Source: Vibrio tapetis subsp. quintayensis (GTDB lineage: Bacteria; Pseudomonadota; Gammaproteobacteria; Enterobacterales; Vibrionaceae). Taken from it: 64,000 nucleotides of DNA. Positions 27,307 to 43,158 of the stretch are shown one piece after another (positions within the stretch are counted from its first letter, which is position 1; each line of letters opens with the position of its first letter). The stretch spans positions 124,001 through 188,000 of the forward strand of contig NZ_JAUFQV010000024.1 of NCBI RefSeq assembly GCF_030409945.1, in the 5' to 3' direction. The notes beneath the pieces were generated by a model that searched no databases, was not told where the DNA came from, and saw only the letters and a list, made by a program, of their open reading frames with translations. The position numbers were made by a program, and so were the translations under genes.

Positions 27307-27807
27307 CTATACCGCGCCAGACAAAAAACTAGATGTTTGCTGTAAGTGCTCGAAAAACGGCGCTATGATTCGGCTAAATTCCGGAATCAACTGCGAGCCT
27401 TCCCACCACTCTGAACTTGGTAATGCAGTAAATGCATCCATAAAAAACAGGATTGCAGAAACAATTAACACGCCTCTTAGACCGCCAAACACAACGCCTA
27501 AAATCCGGTCGGTTCCCGACAAACCTGTTTTTTGCACCAGCTGCCCTATCACATAGTTCACAATGGAACCGACCACTAAGGTTGCGATAAACAGTGCTGC
27601 AATTGCCGCGCCGTTTCGAAACATGTCGTCTTGAATATTAGTGAAATACACCGCTAATTTAGCGTAGTACTGGCTGGCAATAAAAAATGCACCAAACCAA
27701 ATCACCAATGACAGTGCTTCTTTAACAAAGCCACGGACTAAACTGATCAAAGCCGAAAGGCCGATCACCCCTAAAATGACAAAATCTATCCAAATCATCT
27801 GATACAC
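27307..27807 (-). CDS. cvpA: CvpA family membrane protein
   Basis: This four-helix inner-membrane protein of 166 residues starts MYQMIWIDFVILGVIGLSAL and has the family's GFVKEALSLVIWFGAFF segment. It is required for colicin V production in E. coli and has been linked to envelope robustness. A PurR box lies just before it, and purF follows. Confidence 0.93.
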   Translation of the reverse strand: MYQMIWIDFVILGVIGLSALISLVRGFVKEALSLVIWFGAFFIASQYYAKLAVYFTNIQDDMFRNGAAIAALFIATLVVGSIVNYVIGQLVQKTGLSGTDRILGVVFGGLRGVLIVSAILFFMDAFTALPSSEWWEGSQLIPEFSRIIAPFFEHLQQTSSFLSGAV

Positions 27808-27845
27808 ATCTTAAGTTGGCGCGCATTTTAACAGAAAAATGCGCG

Positions 27846-27861
27846 ACGCAAACGTTTTCTT
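27846..27861. promoter_or_regulatory. PurR operator of cvpA-purF
   Basis: ACGCAAACGTTTTCTT is an almost textbook PurR site. It spans the stop codon region of dedD and lies 39 bp before the cvpA start. It should repress cvpA-purF when purines are abundant. Confidence 0.9.
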
Positions 27862-28405
27862 ATGGGTTAAGTGGTCTAAATTTGAGCAATTGGCCTTTTG
27901 CACCCGTGATTTTTTGTAACTCTTTCACTTGTCGCTCAAGTTTTGGCTTAGATACATCAGGGCCAATGATGACTCGTGAATATCCGTTTTCTTGCTTGAT
28001 GTGCGCTTGATAGCCACGCTTTTGTAAATCAGCGACGAGCTTCTTCGCGTTATCGACATTTTTAAGCGCCATCAACTGAATAATCCACGCACTGTCTTGG
28101 TAATCATTTTTCTCTGGGATAGGCTTTTCAACCACGACGACTTTATCGACAGTTGATGCTTGATCCGTCGACTCAGGCTGTATTGTGATCGCTACCGGAG
28201 ACTCAGGTAAAGATACGTCGTCTTCGATTGGGTCAAGTACCTCAAAAGATTCCACCTCACTTTCTTGTACAGGCTTAATAGGAATGCTCGCAAGCTCTTC
28301 TTGATAGTGCTCTTTTTTACCGTCTAACACATCGGGCAATACGATAACACCAACAGCGGCAAGAATAATGGTTCCGACAAGTCGACTTTGAAATTTACTG
28401 GCCAT
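27860..28405 (-). CDS. dedD: DedD, SPOR-domain division protein
   Basis: A bitopic division protein with an N-terminal membrane anchor (LVGTIILAAVGVIVLPDVLDG), an acidic linker and a C-terminal SPOR domain (DSAWIIQLMALKNVDNAKKL..., RVIIGPDVSK) that binds denuded peptidoglycan at the septum. At 181 residues it is close to E. coli DedD (220). It overlaps folC by 11 bp and precedes cvpA. Confidence 0.92.
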   Translation of the reverse strand: MASKFQSRLVGTIILAAVGVIVLPDVLDGKKEHYQEELASIPIKPVQESEVESFEVLDPIEDDVSLPESPVAITIQPESTDQASTVDKVVVVEKPIPEKNDYQDSAWIIQLMALKNVDNAKKLVADLQKRGYQAHIKQENGYSRVIIGPDVSKPKLERQVKELQKITGAKGQLLKFRPLNP

Positions 28406-29669
28406 CCGTCTCCCTTTTATTTTCCCAGTGCTCTAATACAGCACCAACAGTATGAAATGAACCGACGACAACAATAAGATCGTTTTCATCAGCTGCTTTA
28501 ATCGCAGCCTGGAACGCCTCTACAGGGCTGGTAAACTTACCGGCACATTGTGACAAGTGTGGGGTTAGCTCCTCAACACTAGCCGCTCTTGGCCCCTCTA
28601 GTGAAGCTGGATACCAAGTTGGTGAAAGCTGAGACAAGGTTGCTAACGTTGCTTCAATGTCTTTGTCGTGCAACATAGCCACAACGAGGTGAAGTTTCTT
28701 ATCGGCATAGCGCTGTTGAAGTTGCTCGACCAAGTATTGTGCGGAATGCGGGTTATGCGCGACATCCAATAACACTTTGGGTGCATCATTCAATTGCTGC
28801 ATTCGACCAGGAAGCTGAGCTTGATTCAGCCCGTTGACAATATTCATGTCAGTAAGCTCTACTTCAGCACAGCCTAGCGCCATAATGGCAGTGGCCGCAT
28901 TAGGAAGTGGCAACCCTGGAACAGGAAGATCATCCAACGTAAAATTACCCGATTTCCACGTCCACTTATCACCTTGCTGTAAATAACTGAACTGAATACC
29001 CACCTGATGTAACTGAGCGCCGATATCATCTGCGTGGCCTGCCACGGTCGCGGGTGCTTTTGGCTGACCGCATATGGCAGGCTTTTCTGAACGAAAGATA
29101 CCCGCTTTTTCGTAGCCGATAACGTTGATGTCATCGCCTAACCAATCAACATGGTCAACCGCCAAACTGGTGATTACCGATACATCGTGATCAACCACAT
29201 TAGTTGCATCTAGGCGGCCGCCTAACCCCACTTCCAGCAGCACAACTTGAACCTGTTCTGTTTGAAATAACCTCAAAGCAGCCAAGGTGCCGAATTCAAA
29301 GAAACTTAAGCTAAAGTCACCACGCTGTTGTTCGATGAAGTCAAAGGCTTCACTGTGCTTTTCTTCCGCCAGCTCTTCTCCGTTAATACGAACACGTTCG
29401 GTATAACGAATAAGATGAGGGGAGCTATAAACACCAACTGAATAGCCAGCATCAAGCAGTATTGCTTCCATTAATGCACAAGTTGACCCCTTGCCATTAG
29501 TTCCGGCAACGGTGATAACAATAGGAGCAGGTTTGATAAGAGATGCGCGCTGCGCAACAGCTTGAGAACGCTCCAATCCAAGATCGATCGCGCTAGTATG
29601 AATATTTTCTAAATAATGAAGCCACATCGATAGGGGTGATGTGGCTTTAGGTACTGTAATTTGACTCAT
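28395..29669 (-). CDS. folC: Bifunctional tetrahydrofolate synthase/dihydrofolate synthase
   Basis: This adds glutamate to folates (Mur-ligase superfamily). It has an ATP loop VAGTNGKGST, VYSSPHLIRYTERV, EVGLGGRLDATNVVD and a DVAHNPHSAQYL segment. The ATG at 29669 (MSQITVPKATSP) is preferred over a TTG at 29684 because it matches the E. coli N-terminal length. It overlaps dedD and follows accD by about 40 bp, the usual accD-folC-dedD-cvpA-purF order. Confidence 0.95.
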   Translation of the reverse strand: MSQITVPKATSPLSMWLHYLENIHTSAIDLGLERSQAVAQRASLIKPAPIVITVAGTNGKGSTCALMEAILLDAGYSVGVYSSPHLIRYTERVRINGEELAEEKHSEAFDFIEQQRGDFSLSFFEFGTLAALRLFQTEQVQVVLLEVGLGGRLDATNVVDHDVSVITSLAVDHVDWLGDDINVIGYEKAGIFRSEKPAICGQPKAPATVAGHADDIGAQLHQVGIQFSYLQQGDKWTWKSGNFTLDDLPVPGLPLPNAATAIMALGCAEVELTDMNIVNGLNQAQLPGRMQQLNDAPKVLLDVAHNPHSAQYLVEQLQQRYADKKLHLVVAMLHDKDIEATLATLSQLSPTWYPASLEGPRAASVEELTPHLSQCAGKFTSPVEAFQAAIKAADENDLIVVVGSFHTVGAVLEHWENKRETDGQ

Positions 29670-29710
29670 TAAAACGTTAACCAATCCGAAAGGGTTGTTT
29701 TATGAGTACT

Positions 29711-30637
29711 TTACTCTTTTTCTTCGACAACTGGTACTTCGTATTCTTCCTTAGCTGGAGAATCGTTAACCGAAACCACCATAGGAGAATCAACACCCGT
29801 CATCTTAGCGAGCAAGCCACCAATACGTTGACGCATTTCACGACGATCAACAATCATATCGATAGCACCATGGTCAAGTAAGAACTCACTACGTTGGAAA
29901 CCATCAGGTAGGTCTTCACGCACAGTTTGTTCAATAACACGACGGCCAGCAAAACCGATCAGCGCTTTAGGTTCACCAATATTGATATCACCTAGCATCG
30001 CCAAGCTTGCTGAAACACCACCCATGGTTGGGTCGGTCATTACAGAAAAGAATGGCAAGCCCTTTTGAGACAAACGTTCTAACGCTGCGCTGGTTTTCGC
30101 CATTTGCATTAGAGACATCAATGCCTCTTGCATACGCGCACCACCACTGGCAGAAAAACAAACCAAACCACAGTTATTTTCAATGGCTGCTTCTACCGCA
30201 CGTACGAAACGTGCGCCTACGACAGAACCCATTGAACCACCCATGAAGGAGAATTCAAATGCACACGCTACAACCGGAATGCCAAGCAATTCGCCTTGCA
30301 TTACAATCAGTGCGTCTTTCTCGCCACTTTTCTTTTGAGCAACAGAAATACGCTCTTTGTAACGCTTAGTATCCTTGAATTTCAACTTATCTTTAGGTTC
30401 TAGCTCATTTGCCAGTTCCACACGATTGTCTTGATCCAAGAAACCTTCTAAACGGCGACGTGCTCCTACTCGCATGTGATGATCACATTTCGGACACACT
30501 TCTAGGTTACGCTCTAATTCAGCGTAATAAAGTACCTGCTCGCAAGAGGTACATTTTGTCCACACACCCTCTGGGATAGATGCTTTACGTGAACTCGCAA
30601 TACTGCTTTTATTAAAAATCTTTTCAAGCCAACTCAT
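29711..30637 (-). CDS. accD: Acetyl-CoA carboxylase carboxyltransferase subunit beta
   Basis: This forms the carboxyltransferase with AccA, the first step of fatty-acid synthesis. An N-terminal four-cysteine zinc ribbon ([20 protein letters not shown]...C) can bind mRNA/DNA. Core motifs are [20 protein letters not shown] and [15 protein letters not shown]. The length of 308 is typical. Unlike E. coli, no dedA lies between truA and accD here. Confidence 0.97.
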   Translation of the reverse strand: MSWLEKIFNKSSIASSRKASIPEGVWTKCTSCEQVLYYAELERNLEVCPKCDHHMRVGARRRLEGFLDQDNRVELANELEPKDKLKFKDTKRYKERISVAQKKSGEKDALIVMQGELLGIPVVACAFEFSFMGGSMGSVVGARFVRAVEAAIENNCGLVCFSASGGARMQEALMSLMQMAKTSAALERLSQKGLPFFSVMTDPTMGGVSASLAMLGDINIGEPKALIGFAGRRVIEQTVREDLPDGFQRSEFLLDHGAIDMIVDRREMRQRIGGLLAKMTGVDSPMVVSVNDSPAKEEYEVPVVEEKE

Positions 30638-30829
30638 CGAAGACCTTTTCTCTCAACTCTTTCGCCTCATTGCAAAAGATATAAATTTAGAATCTGCGTC
30701 AGGATTAAACCACAATATTGACCTACTGTGGATCAAAAACTGGTTGTACCTATTTTATGACAGCAACAAAGAGGATAAATTGCAGCTTTTCAACTGCTTT
30801 GGTTCACAGTTTTGCGTCAAATTATCGCG

Positions 30830-31621
30830 CTAAAGATTCTCAGGAAGAAACAATGGGCCGATCGGCTCACGAGGCAACTCAAAATGCTCTGGGTAATCAA
30901 CATCAACCAAGTACAAACCCTCTGCCTTAGCCGTTGCGCTCGCCAGTTTTCGATCTTTTGCTTCTAATAACCATTGGAACCATTCTGGCTCTTGTTCACC
31001 ACGGCCAACCGTTATTAAACTTCCGGTTATATTTCTCACCATATGGTGGACAAAAGCATTGGCTTTGATATCGATGACCACATAATGACCATGACGCGTC
31101 ACGTTTAGGTGGATCATATTTCGCCAAGGGCTTCTTGATTGACAATGGATCGCTCGAAACGACGTGAAGTCATTTTCGCCTAGTAGATACTGCCCCGCCA
31201 ATTGCATTCTTTCAACATCCAACTCGCCATGATAATGACTAATACCTTTAGACAAGATACCAGGACGAAATGCATGGTTATAAATCACATAACGATAGCG
31301 CCTTGCTGTTGCTGTAAATCGCGCATGGAATTCATCTGGCACTTCTTTTGCCCATCGCACCGCGATGTCTTTAGGCATGTTCGTATTTGCGCCCATGGTC
31401 CATGACGTAAGCTTTCTTACGGCCGTTGTGTCAAAGTGAACCACCTGACCAGTACCGTGCACGCCAGCGTCTGTTCGCCCCGCACACTGCACTTCTACCG
31501 GATGATTTGCCACGATAGACAAAGCTTTTTCCAACTTTTCTTGCACACTTACTACGTCGCGCTGTTTCTGCCAGCCGTAATATTTTGCACCATCGTACTC
31601 TATGCCTAATGCTATGCGCAT
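30830..31621 (-). CDS. truA: tRNA pseudouridine(38-40) synthase
   Basis: This modifies uridines 38-40 of the tRNA anticodon arm. The catalytic Asp lies in [18 protein letters not shown], and [13 protein letters not shown] opens the protein. The start at 31621 (MRIALG...) is preferred to an ATG 9 bp upstream because GAGG is then 9 nt away; the upstream ATG directly abuts it. It lies between hubP and accD, the Vibrio order. Confidence 0.95.
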   Translation of the reverse strand: MRIALGIEYDGAKYYGWQKQRDVVSVQEKLEKALSIVANHPVEVQCAGRTDAGVHGTGQVVHFDTTAVRKLTSWTMGANTNMPKDIAVRWAKEVPDEFHARFTATARRYRYVIYNHAFRPGILSKGISHYHGELDVERMQLAGQYLLGENDFTSFRAIHCQSRSPWRNMIHLNVTRHGHYVVIDIKANAFVHHMVRNITGSLITVGRGEQEPEWFQWLLEAKDRKLASATAKAEGLYLVDVDYPEHFELPREPIGPLFLPENL

Positions 31622-31724
31622 TTTTATCATCCTCTATACCAAAACGGGGTGAGTATAATACCAACCAACAAAAATGCCAGCTTGCTTTCGCTCACTGGCA
31701 CCTGTTTATCTCGCTATACCCGCT

Positions 31725-36959
<5,235 letters not shown>

Positions 36960-37126
36960 ATAAGGTCAGCTTTCTTGCTCTGTATGACTGAATAATAATG
37001 TGATCTACTAAATATATCGGATAAATACTGTAAAACTATAGGGTCAGACGTAAAAAATGTGTGTCTAGATTGATATTCGTACCATTCTGACTTAAAAAAA
37101 CGCACTTCGTACATTTATGCAGCGTC

Positions 37127-37160
37127 AAAAAAGCCTTACATACAGAGAGCATGTAAGGCT
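37127..37160 (-). terminator. Terminator after asd
   Basis: Minus-strand AGCCTTACAT and ATGTAAGGCT arms around GCTCTCTGT, followed by six T. Confidence 0.85.
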
Positions 37161-37221
37161 GTAATTTGAACCTTTGGTTGCCAGCTTACTTATCTACGAC
37201 AAGATGCGGCAAGCAATATGC

Positions 37222-38235
37222 TTAGAAATAGTCGCGTATCAACACTTCCGCAATTTGTACGGCGTTAGTTGCCGCACCCTTACGAACATTATCAGCCACA
37301 ACCCACATATTAATACCGCTATGGTGACTAATATCGTTGCGAATACGGCCAACCATTACGTTGTCTTTACCACCCGCATCACGAACTTGAGTTGGGAAAT
37401 CTTGGTCTTGGAATACTTCAATGCTTTCGCTATCAGACAACAACTGTACGACTTGTTCTGCACCAATCGGAGCTCGTGTCTCAATATGCAACGATTCTGC
37501 ATGGCCATAAAATACCGGAACGCGAACACAGGTAGGGTTTACCATGATAGAAGCGTCGTTCAGAATTTTTTGTGTTTCCCACACCATTTTCATTTCTTCA
37601 CGAGTGTAACCATTTTCTGCAAACTCATCGATTTGCGGAATGCAGTTGAACGCGATTTGCTGACTAAACGCCTTTTCTTCAGCAGGACGGCCATTCAATA
37701 GGCTCGCCGTTTGACCTGCTAATTCATCAATGCCCGCTTTACCAGCACCAGATACCGATTGGTAAGTTGAAACATTAATGCGTTCAATGCCCACTTCATC
37801 GTGAATCGGTTTAAGAGCAACCAACATTTGAATCGTTGAACAGTTTGGGTTTGCGATGATGTTGCGGTTACGAAACTCAGCAATCGCTTCTGGGTTTACT
37901 TCTGGAATAACCAGAGGTACATCATAGTCGTAACGGAACTTAGAGGTGTTATCGATAACCACAACGCCTTCATCAGCAGCAATGGGTGCCCACTTTTCAG
38001 AAAGATCGCCACCAGCAGAAAATAGCGCAATATGAACTTGAGACCAGTCGAAATCTTCAACGTTCTGCACTTGCACAGACTTACCGTTAAAACGAGCGGT
38101 TTTACCTTCGCTTCGCTCACTTGCTAGCAAGAAAATTTCGCCTACAGGGAAGTTTCTTTCTTGCAGAACTTCAAGAATAGTTTCACCGACTGCGCCTGTC
38201 GCACCTAATACTGCAACGTTAAATTCTTGGCTCAT
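37222..38235 (-). CDS. asd: Aspartate-semialdehyde dehydrogenase (Usg-side paralogue)
   Basis: This reduces beta-aspartyl phosphate to aspartate semialdehyde, the entry to lysine, threonine and methionine synthesis. It has an NADP motif [16 protein letters not shown], a catalytic Cys in NPNCSTIQM and the [13 protein letters not shown] loop. The 337-residue length and place next to pdxB match E. coli Usg, an Asd homologue of unclear activity. In Vibrio the copy here retains the catalytic Cys, so activity is plausible. It overlaps pdxB by 17 bp. Confidence 0.88.
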   Translation of the reverse strand: MSQEFNVAVLGATGAVGETILEVLQERNFPVGEIFLLASERSEGKTARFNGKSVQVQNVEDFDWSQVHIALFSAGGDLSEKWAPIAADEGVVVIDNTSKFRYDYDVPLVIPEVNPEAIAEFRNRNIIANPNCSTIQMLVALKPIHDEVGIERINVSTYQSVSGAGKAGIDELAGQTASLLNGRPAEEKAFSQQIAFNCIPQIDEFAENGYTREEMKMVWETQKILNDASIMVNPTCVRVPVFYGHAESLHIETRAPIGAEQVVQLLSDSESIEVFQDQDFPTQVRDAGGKDNVMVGRIRNDISHHSGINMWVVADNVRKGAATNAVQIAEVLIRDYF

Positions 38236-39364
38236 TTCTCACCTCAATTTGAAAACCTAATTTAGCCAGCGGTTCAAGATTACACTCTTGATTGCCAACT
38301 AATGTGATTGCACTGTACTCGCGTCTGTCCCAGTATTGCTTGCGCATTTCATCAAACGCACCAGGATTTTCTATCTGACGGCGAAAAAGTGCATCGTCTT
38401 GGCGCACATCATAAATCAACTGAGTTAAATTGTGCAGTGTTGTGTGATCCCACTCTCGTTCTAATTGCACTCTAGGTACGGGGGCTACCGGTAATAAGTC
38501 CGCGGCATCAGCCCTTTCCGTTCGATTCAAAAACTGACAATAAGTGTTATAAATCATGGTGGTACCACGTGCTTTACCCTCTAATCCGTAACCTGCCACA
38601 TGGGGGGTCGCAAAAGAAAGTAGCGGTAATAAATTCATGTCGACTTCTGGTTCAAATTCAAACACATCCAGTGCCGCGCAGAAGCCATCTTGTATTTGTA
38701 GGCGATTCTTCAATGCTTGGTTGTCTACTACAGGCCCGCGAGCGGCATTAATCAGGATTTGATTCGATCTCAATTTGCTCAGGCGAGCTTCATCCATTAA
38801 ATGGTGCGTTGGGTAGTTGCCATCTTTGGTGATCGGTGTATGCAAGGTGATGACGTCTGATTTCTCAAGTAATTCATCAAGGGGAGTGAATGCTCGATCA
38901 TCACCCTCAGCCTGCTTAGGCGGATCGTTTAACAACACTGAAATGCCCATGCCTTGCAAACAGTTAGCCAAGTAGCTCCCGACTTGCCCCGCACCGACAA
39001 TGCCAACGGTTTTATCAAAGATAGAAAAGCCTTGTTGCTGAGCCAATACCATCAGCACGCTGATCGCATATTCGGCCACACCCACTTTGTTGCAACCAGG
39101 GGCGGCGCTAAAGGCGATGTTTCTTTCAGCTAACAGTGCTTGGTCAACGTGATCCATACCTGCGGTCGCTGTACCAACAAATTTCAGTTTATTGGCTTTA
39201 GCAAGTAATTTGGTATTCACTTTGGTCACTGAGCGGATCATCAGTGCATCAACATCAATTAGATCATCAGCAGTCAGAGTGCGTCCTGACTTCATCTCTA
39301 CATCGGCAAGCTGGCTAAACAATGCCTGTGCATACGGCATGTTTTCATCGATCACTATTTTCAT
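38219..39364 (-). CDS. pdxB: 4-phosphoerythronate dehydrogenase
   Basis: This is a D-isomer 2-hydroxyacid dehydrogenase of pyridoxal 5'-phosphate synthesis. The NAD loop is [17 protein letters not shown], with the family motifs [12 protein letters not shown] and [13 protein letters not shown]. The ATG at 39364 ([15 protein letters not shown]) fits the usual N-terminus; the ATG at 39409 would add 15 unconserved residues. It overlaps asd, so they are co-transcribed. Upstream, a terminator and a structured region separate it from fabB. Confidence 0.93.
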   Translation of the reverse strand: MKIVIDENMPYAQALFSQLADVEMKSGRTLTADDLIDVDALMIRSVTKVNTKLLAKANKLKFVGTATAGMDHVDQALLAERNIAFSAAPGCNKVGVAEYAISVLMVLAQQQGFSIFDKTVGIVGAGQVGSYLANCLQGMGISVLLNDPPKQAEGDDRAFTPLDELLEKSDVITLHTPITKDGNYPTHHLMDEARLSKLRSNQILINAARGPVVDNQALKNRLQIQDGFCAALDVFEFEPEVDMNLLPLLSFATPHVAGYGLEGKARGTTMIYNTYCQFLNRTERADAADLLPVAPVPRVQLEREWDHTTLHNLTQLIYDVRQDDALFRRQIENPGAFDEMRKQYWDRREYSAITLVGNQECNLEPLAKLGFQIEVRNEPRI

Positions 39365-39420
39365 GGGCTTAGATTGGGCAAGGTAACGAGTCGTAGGCCG
39401 ATTGTGCATTATTTCCAGAC

Positions 39421-39545
39421 AAAAAAATAGCTAAGCCGAAGCCTAGCTATTTGGCAGTGTATGGTTAGCTGTACAATGACAGAGCCCGCCGCAGATTCAC
39501 CTACTATAGCCAGGCCATGACTGCCGACATCTCCTGTGATCTAGC
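39421..39545 (-). ncRNA. Candidate small RNA or leader before pdxB
   Basis: On the minus strand a strong intrinsic terminator (AAATAGCTAGGC-TTCG-GCTTAGCTATTT and a T run at 39421-39452) ends a region with no gene. The region 39453-39545 can fold: GGCAGT near 39515 pairs with ACTGCC next to the terminator, and CTGT-CATTGT-ACAG forms an inner hairpin. Possible -10 elements are TAATAT (near 39550) or TATAGT (near 39504). It lies 3' of the separate fabB terminator, so it should be a different transcript. It is unlikely to be only a leader of pdxB because the terminator is strong. Confidence 0.45.
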
Positions 39546-39563
39546 GCGCGATATTACACCCAT

Positions 39564-39594
39564 AAAAAAACCGACCCCATATAGAGGTCGGCAA
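39564..39594 (-). terminator. fabB terminator
   Basis: Minus-strand CCGACC-N9-GGTCGG followed by seven T. Confidence 0.88.
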
Positions 39595-39672
39595 TATCCA
39601 GAACAAAAGGACTGTGCCCCGCTCTCCTGGGGCATGGTCTGCGTCTGGTGGATCAGCTGAGCTAATCCGCCC
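39564..39672 (-). ncRNA. farS: fabB 3'-UTR small RNA, FarS-like
   Basis: In V. cholerae, FarS is cut from the fabB 3' UTR and represses fadE mRNAs. Here the ~110 nt after the fabB stop on the minus strand form three stems: GGATTAG/CTGATCC, TGCCCC/GGGGCA and the final terminator CCGACC/GGTCGG with seven T. The position and architecture match; I could not compare the sequence with the V. cholerae RNA. Confidence 0.6.
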
Positions 39673-39681
39673 TGGAAAACG

Positions 39682-40893
39682 TTAGTCTTGGTATTTTTTA
39701 ATCACAAGCGTTGCGTTTGTGCCACCAAAACCGAAGCTATTCGACATCACTGTAGTTAGCTCTTGCTCGCGCATTTCAGTCACGATATCTAGGCCTTCGC
39801 CCGCTTCATCTAGAGTGTTTACATTGATGCTTGGTGCAACAAAGTTGTTTTCTAGCATAAGAGTCGAGTAGATAGCTTCATGAACACCAGCTGCACCCAG
39901 TGCGTGACCTGTCATTGCTTTCGTTGCTGAAATCGCTGGGCTGTTACCACCAAAGACTTCTTGGATAGCACCAAGCTCTTTTACGTCACCAACAGGAGTA
40001 GATGTACCGTGAGTGTTCACGTAATCAACGCCGTCGACTTCTTGCATTGCCATCTTCATACAACGTACTGCGCCTTCACCTGAAGGGGCAACCATATCGT
40101 AGCCGTCTGATGTCGCGCCGTAACCCACGATTTCACCGTAGATTTTCGCACCACGCGCTAATGCGTGTTCTAATTCTTCAACTACCAGCATGCCGCCGCC
40201 ACCAGAGATAACAAAACCATCGCGGTCTGCATCATAGGTACGAGAAGCCAATTCTGGCGTTTCGTTGTATTTCGTTGATAGTGCGCCCATTGCATCGAAC
40301 ATCATCGTTAATGTCCAATCAAGCTCTTCACCACCACCTGCAAACACAACATCTTGTTTGCCAAGTTGAATAAGTTCCATTGCATGACCAATACAGTGTG
40401 CAGATGTTGCACATGCAGAGCTCATTGAGTAGTTCACACCACGGATTTTAAATGGCGTTGCAAGACATGCTGAAACAGTAGAAGACATAGTACGAGGTAC
40501 CATGTATGGACCGATACGCTTCACGCCTTTCTCACGTAAAGTATCAACAGCGATCGCTTGGTTCAATGAAGATGCGCCGCCTGAGCCTGCCACGATACCT
40601 GTGCGGTCGTTAGAAACTTGGTCTTCTGTTAGGCCTGAGTCTGCAATTGCTTGCTCCATTGATAGGTACGCGTATGCCGCAGCTTCACCCATAAAACGCA
40701 TTTTCTTGCGATCGATGTGCTCTGCTGGGTTCATTTTCAGATCGCCCCAAACTTGAGAACGCAGTCCTTTTTCTTTGAACTGCTCAGAAGCGGTGATGCC
40801 TGATTTGCCAGTTTTAAGCGACGCCAGTACTTCTTCAACGTTATTACCAATACTGGAAACAATACCCATACCAGTGATGACGACTCGTTTCAT
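39682..40893 (-). CDS. fabB: Beta-ketoacyl-ACP synthase I
   Basis: This condensing enzyme elongates fatty acids and is needed for unsaturated acids. The Cys-His-His triad is visible: [21 protein letters not shown] and [12 protein letters not shown]. The 403-residue length is typical. Divergent mnmC lies 128 bp away, as in E. coli. A sequence resembling a FadR site (40948-40964) is upstream; in gammaproteobacteria FadR activates fabB. Confidence 0.97.
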   Translation of the reverse strand: MKRVVITGMGIVSSIGNNVEEVLASLKTGKSGITASEQFKEKGLRSQVWGDLKMNPAEHIDRKKMRFMGEAAAYAYLSMEQAIADSGLTEDQVSNDRTGIVAGSGGASSLNQAIAVDTLREKGVKRIGPYMVPRTMSSTVSACLATPFKIRGVNYSMSSACATSAHCIGHAMELIQLGKQDVVFAGGGEELDWTLTMMFDAMGALSTKYNETPELASRTYDADRDGFVISGGGGMLVVEELEHALARGAKIYGEIVGYGATSDGYDMVAPSGEGAVRCMKMAMQEVDGVDYVNTHGTSTPVGDVKELGAIQEVFGGNSPAISATKAMTGHALGAAGVHEAIYSTLMLENNFVAPSINVNTLDEAGEGLDIVTEMREQELTTVMSNSFGFGGTNATLVIKKYQD

Positions 40894-40947
40894 GTGACAT
40901 TCCTATAATTCAAAAATCCGTAAGATGATAACCAAGTTACCGAACAA

Positions 40948-40964
40948 AAGTGGTCAGCTTTCCC
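40948..40964. promoter_or_regulatory. Possible FadR site upstream of fabB
   Basis: AAGTGGTCAGCTTTCCC shares the TGGTCnG half of the FadR consensus but its other half is weak. Its centre is ~63 bp before the fabB start, suited to activation. Confidence 0.35.
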
Positions 40965-41021
40965 AGAAATCCGTACAATCTCGACTACTTTAAGCCAAAT
41001 AACCCCAAGATCAAACCTATT

Positions 41022-43055
41022 ATGACGACGATAAAGAACGCAATACTCGACTGGAATGAAGCCGGAACCCCAGTTTCCGATCAATTTGATGATGTGTACT
41101 TTTCTAACGTTAACGGCCTTGAAGAAACCCGTTATGTGTTCCTCAAGCAAAATCACCTGCCTGAACGTTGGACTGATTTCGATCAACGACGCTTTGTTAT
41201 CGCCGAAACTGGGTTCGGAACCGGGCTGAATTTTTTGGCAGCATGGCATCAATTTGAACACTTTAGGCACCAAAATCCTGACGCCAAATTGAAAGAGTTG
41301 CATTTCATTAGTTTTGAGAAATTCCCAGTCAGCAAAGCAGATTTAGTCAAAGCGCACCAAGCATGGCCTGAGCTCGCAAAGTATGCCGAGCAGCTTCACG
41401 AGCATTATCCAATCGCCGTGCCAGATTGCCACCGTATCATCCTAGCCGATGGCTCTATCACGCTCGATTTATGGTTTGGCGATATTAAGGATTGCATGCC
41501 AAGCGTGCCTACCAATCAAGATGGCATTGTTGATGCGTGGTTCCTAGATGGTTTCGCGCCAAGCAAAAATCCAGAAATGTGGAATCAAAACCTATTCAAC
41601 GGAATGGCTAAACTGGCTAAACAAGATTGCAGCTGCGCCACATTTACTGCCGCAGGTTTTGTACGCAGAGGGCTGATTGAAGCCGGTTTTGATATGAAAA
41701 AAGTCAAAGGCTTTGGTACAAAACGGGAAATGATTGCAGGCTCACTGAGTACGAAGAAATCACACACTAATATTAAACCGTGGTTTTACCGAAGCTCCCC
41801 CAATCACGTAGATGATGTCGCCATCATTGGCGGCGGTGTGGCCAGCGCCTCGCTTGCTGCATGCTTAGCCAAACGTGGCGTTAGAGTCAGCTTGTATTGT
41901 GAAGATGATCGAGCAGCACAAGGGGCTTCTGGTAACCGACAAGGTGCCGTCTACCCCCTTATCAACCGCTCTCATACTGGTGCGTCTCGCGTTTTTGCCC
42001 CGGCGTTTTTGTTTGCTCGCCAGTTTGTAAACCAAGCGGCTCTGTATCTCGATTTCGACTACGATTGGTGCGGCGTCACTCAGCTAGGCTGGGATGAAAA
42101 AGCGCAAACCAAGCTCGATAACATGATGGAGGCCGGCCTTGATGCTGAACTTCTTCACGCACTGACACCAGAACAGACGAATGAAAAACTGGGATTAGAT
42201 GTCGACGTGGCCAGTGTTCACTATCCACTCGGCGGCTGGCTGAGTCCCGCGCAATTAACACAAGGTTTGGTTGCCGATCTCACCAACAAAAAGCAACTGA
42301 CGGCGCACTTTAATCACTCAATTACTGAAATCAGCCAATTAAACGATGGGTGGCAGCTTTCTGGCACCAATCAACAGGGCGAAACGATCCATCATCAACA
42401 CCAATGCGTTGTGGTCGCCAATGGCCATCAATTCACTCGATTTGAGCAAACCCAGCCGATCCCGGCGACGGCTGTAAAAGGGCAAGTGAGTCATATTCCG
42501 ACCACCGAGACACTGAAACACTTAAAAACAGTATTGTGTTACGACGGTTATATGACGCCACAAAACCCAAACAATCAGCACCATTGCATCGGAGCAAGTT
42601 ACGACAAAGACAATATCGACCAAGAATTTGATCTTGATGCTCACGCCGATAACAGCGCAAAGCTCACTAAATGTTTGCCTAACCAAGCATGGACAAAAGA
42701 GGTCGATGTAAGCGGCAACCTAGCACGCCAAGGGGTTCGCTGTGTTACGCGAGATCACCTGCCGTTTGTTGGCCAAGTGGCCAATTTTGACAAATTGCGT
42801 AACGCATATTGGGATTTAGCATCATTAGCGGAAGAAGAAGCCGTGCCGGTTCCAAGTTACGACAACTTGTATTGCTTTGTTGGGTTAGGCTCTCGCGGTT
42901 TAAGCTCTGCCCCGTTAATGGCCGAGACGTTGGCCTCCCAGATATGTGGCGATCCACTGCCTATGTCGACAGAAAGTTTAGAGAAAATACACCCGGCCAA
43001 AATGTGGGTCCGCAAGCTACGTAAGGGCAAAGCATTAGTCGAGCGAAAAGCGTAA
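41022..43055 (+). CDS. mnmC: Bifunctional tRNA mnm5s2U34 methyltransferase/oxidase
   Basis: This completes the mnm5s2U modification at tRNA wobble U34. An N-terminal SAM methyltransferase ([46 protein letters not shown]) is followed from about residue 265 by an FAD oxidase ([20 protein letters not shown]). The ATG at 41022 gives 677 residues starting [19 protein letters not shown], like E. coli. Divergent from fabB. Confidence 0.95.
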   Translation: MTTIKNAILDWNEAGTPVSDQFDDVYFSNVNGLEETRYVFLKQNHLPERWTDFDQRRFVIAETGFGTGLNFLAAWHQFEHFRHQNPDAKLKELHFISFEKFPVSKADLVKAHQAWPELAKYAEQLHEHYPIAVPDCHRIILADGSITLDLWFGDIKDCMPSVPTNQDGIVDAWFLDGFAPSKNPEMWNQNLFNGMAKLAKQDCSCATFTAAGFVRRGLIEAGFDMKKVKGFGTKREMIAGSLSTKKSHTNIKPWFYRSSPNHVDDVAIIGGGVASASLAACLAKRGVRVSLYCEDDRAAQGASGNRQGAVYPLINRSHTGASRVFAPAFLFARQFVNQAALYLDFDYDWCGVTQLGWDEKAQTKLDNMMEAGLDAELLHALTPEQTNEKLGLDVDVASVHYPLGGWLSPAQLTQGLVADLTNKKQLTAHFNHSITEISQLNDGWQLSGTNQQGETIHHQHQCVVVANGHQFTRFEQTQPIPATAVKGQVSHIPTTETLKHLKTVLCYDGYMTPQNPNNQHHCIGASYDKDNIDQEFDLDAHADNSAKLTKCLPNQAWTKEVDVSGNLARQGVRCVTRDHLPFVGQVANFDKLRNAYWDLASLAEEEAVPVPSYDNLYCFVGLGSRGLSSAPLMAETLASQICGDPLPMSTESLEKIHPAKMWVRKLRKGKALVERKA

Positions 43056-43081
43056 CCTAAATTCCAGCAACCGCACTAAAC

Positions 43082-43130
43082 AAAAAAGCCAGCCAGTACG
43101 AGCATAAACACTCGTACTGGCTGGCTTTTC
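43082..43130. terminator. Bidirectional terminator after mnmC
   Basis: A 15-bp perfect stem GCCAGCCAGTACGAG around an 8-nt loop, with A and T runs on either side, serves the convergent mnmC and oxidoreductase genes. Confidence 0.95.
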
Positions 43131-43158
43131 GTTTGAATAACCGTTATTCGGATGGAGC

